From positions 1 through 5,562 of the forward strand of contig DSDR01000221.1 in NCBI GenBank assembly GCA_011048645.1: 5,562 nt of DNA, written 5' to 3'. The translations under genes were made by a program, and so were the position numbers. Shown here piece after piece: positions 5,539 to 5,562 of this stretch. How positions within the stretch are numbered: the first letter of the stretch is position 1; each line of letters begins with the position of its first letter. The stretch is from Phycisphaerales bacterium. GTDB taxonomy: Bacteria > Planctomycetota > Phycisphaerae > Sedimentisphaerales > Anaerohalosphaeraceae. Below the pieces are notes generated by a model. The model did no database searches, had not been told where the DNA came from, and was given only the letters and a program-made list of their open reading frames with translations.

Positions 5539-5562
5539 AGAAAAACTATATCCTAAACAAGC

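Overview
The window comes from a bacterial chromosome of roughly 50% GC. It carries two tRNA genes, three recognisable housekeeping or metabolic genes, one very small gene, and an unusually hairpin-rich intergenic region. Taxonomy is uncertain. The mid-GC base use, weak or absent Shine-Dalgarno sites at some genes, and compact multi-hairpin intergenic repeats made me lean towards the Planctomycetota or a related phylum, but no sequence here proves it. The two hydrogenase maturation genes imply that the organism makes a [NiFe]-hydrogenase, so it probably uses H2 or evolves it anaerobically.

Left part (1-1181). A tRNA-Lys(CTT) lies on the + strand at 127-199. On the - strand, a tRNA-Arg(CCT) at 791-864 is followed 46 nt downstream by a small zinc protein of the GFA (glutathione-dependent formaldehyde-activating enzyme-like) family at 340-744. 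The next stretch has no convincing gene up to a promoter at about 1083-1112. That promoter precedes a PmtA-like class I SAM-dependent methyltransferase at 1182-1775.

Middle (1776-4637). About 500 bp show no supportable gene. An AT-rich leader and a weak promoter follow, then hypF, a complete 771-residue carbamoyltransferase with acylphosphatase, zinc-finger, YrdC-like and Kae1-like modules.

Right part (4638-5562). After hypF come a 49-codon basic, lysine-rich gene (4681-4830), a composite element of about 225 bp made of stacked short-loop hairpins (4870-5093), a terminator-like hairpin, and a promoter region with tandem TTGACA boxes and 21-bp-phased direct repeats. Then comes hypC (5216-5455), followed by a purine-rich simple repeat and a second, related hairpin element (5491-5538).

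HypF makes the thiocarboxamide on HypE that becomes the cyanide ligands of the hydrogenase iron. HypC works with HypD as the scaffold on which the Fe(CN)2CO unit is built and delivers it to the hydrogenase large subunit. hypD and hypE are expected just outside the window, most likely to the right. The most unusual content is not a new enzyme system. It is the small gene between hypF and hypC and the pair of related hairpin elements that bracket hypC.
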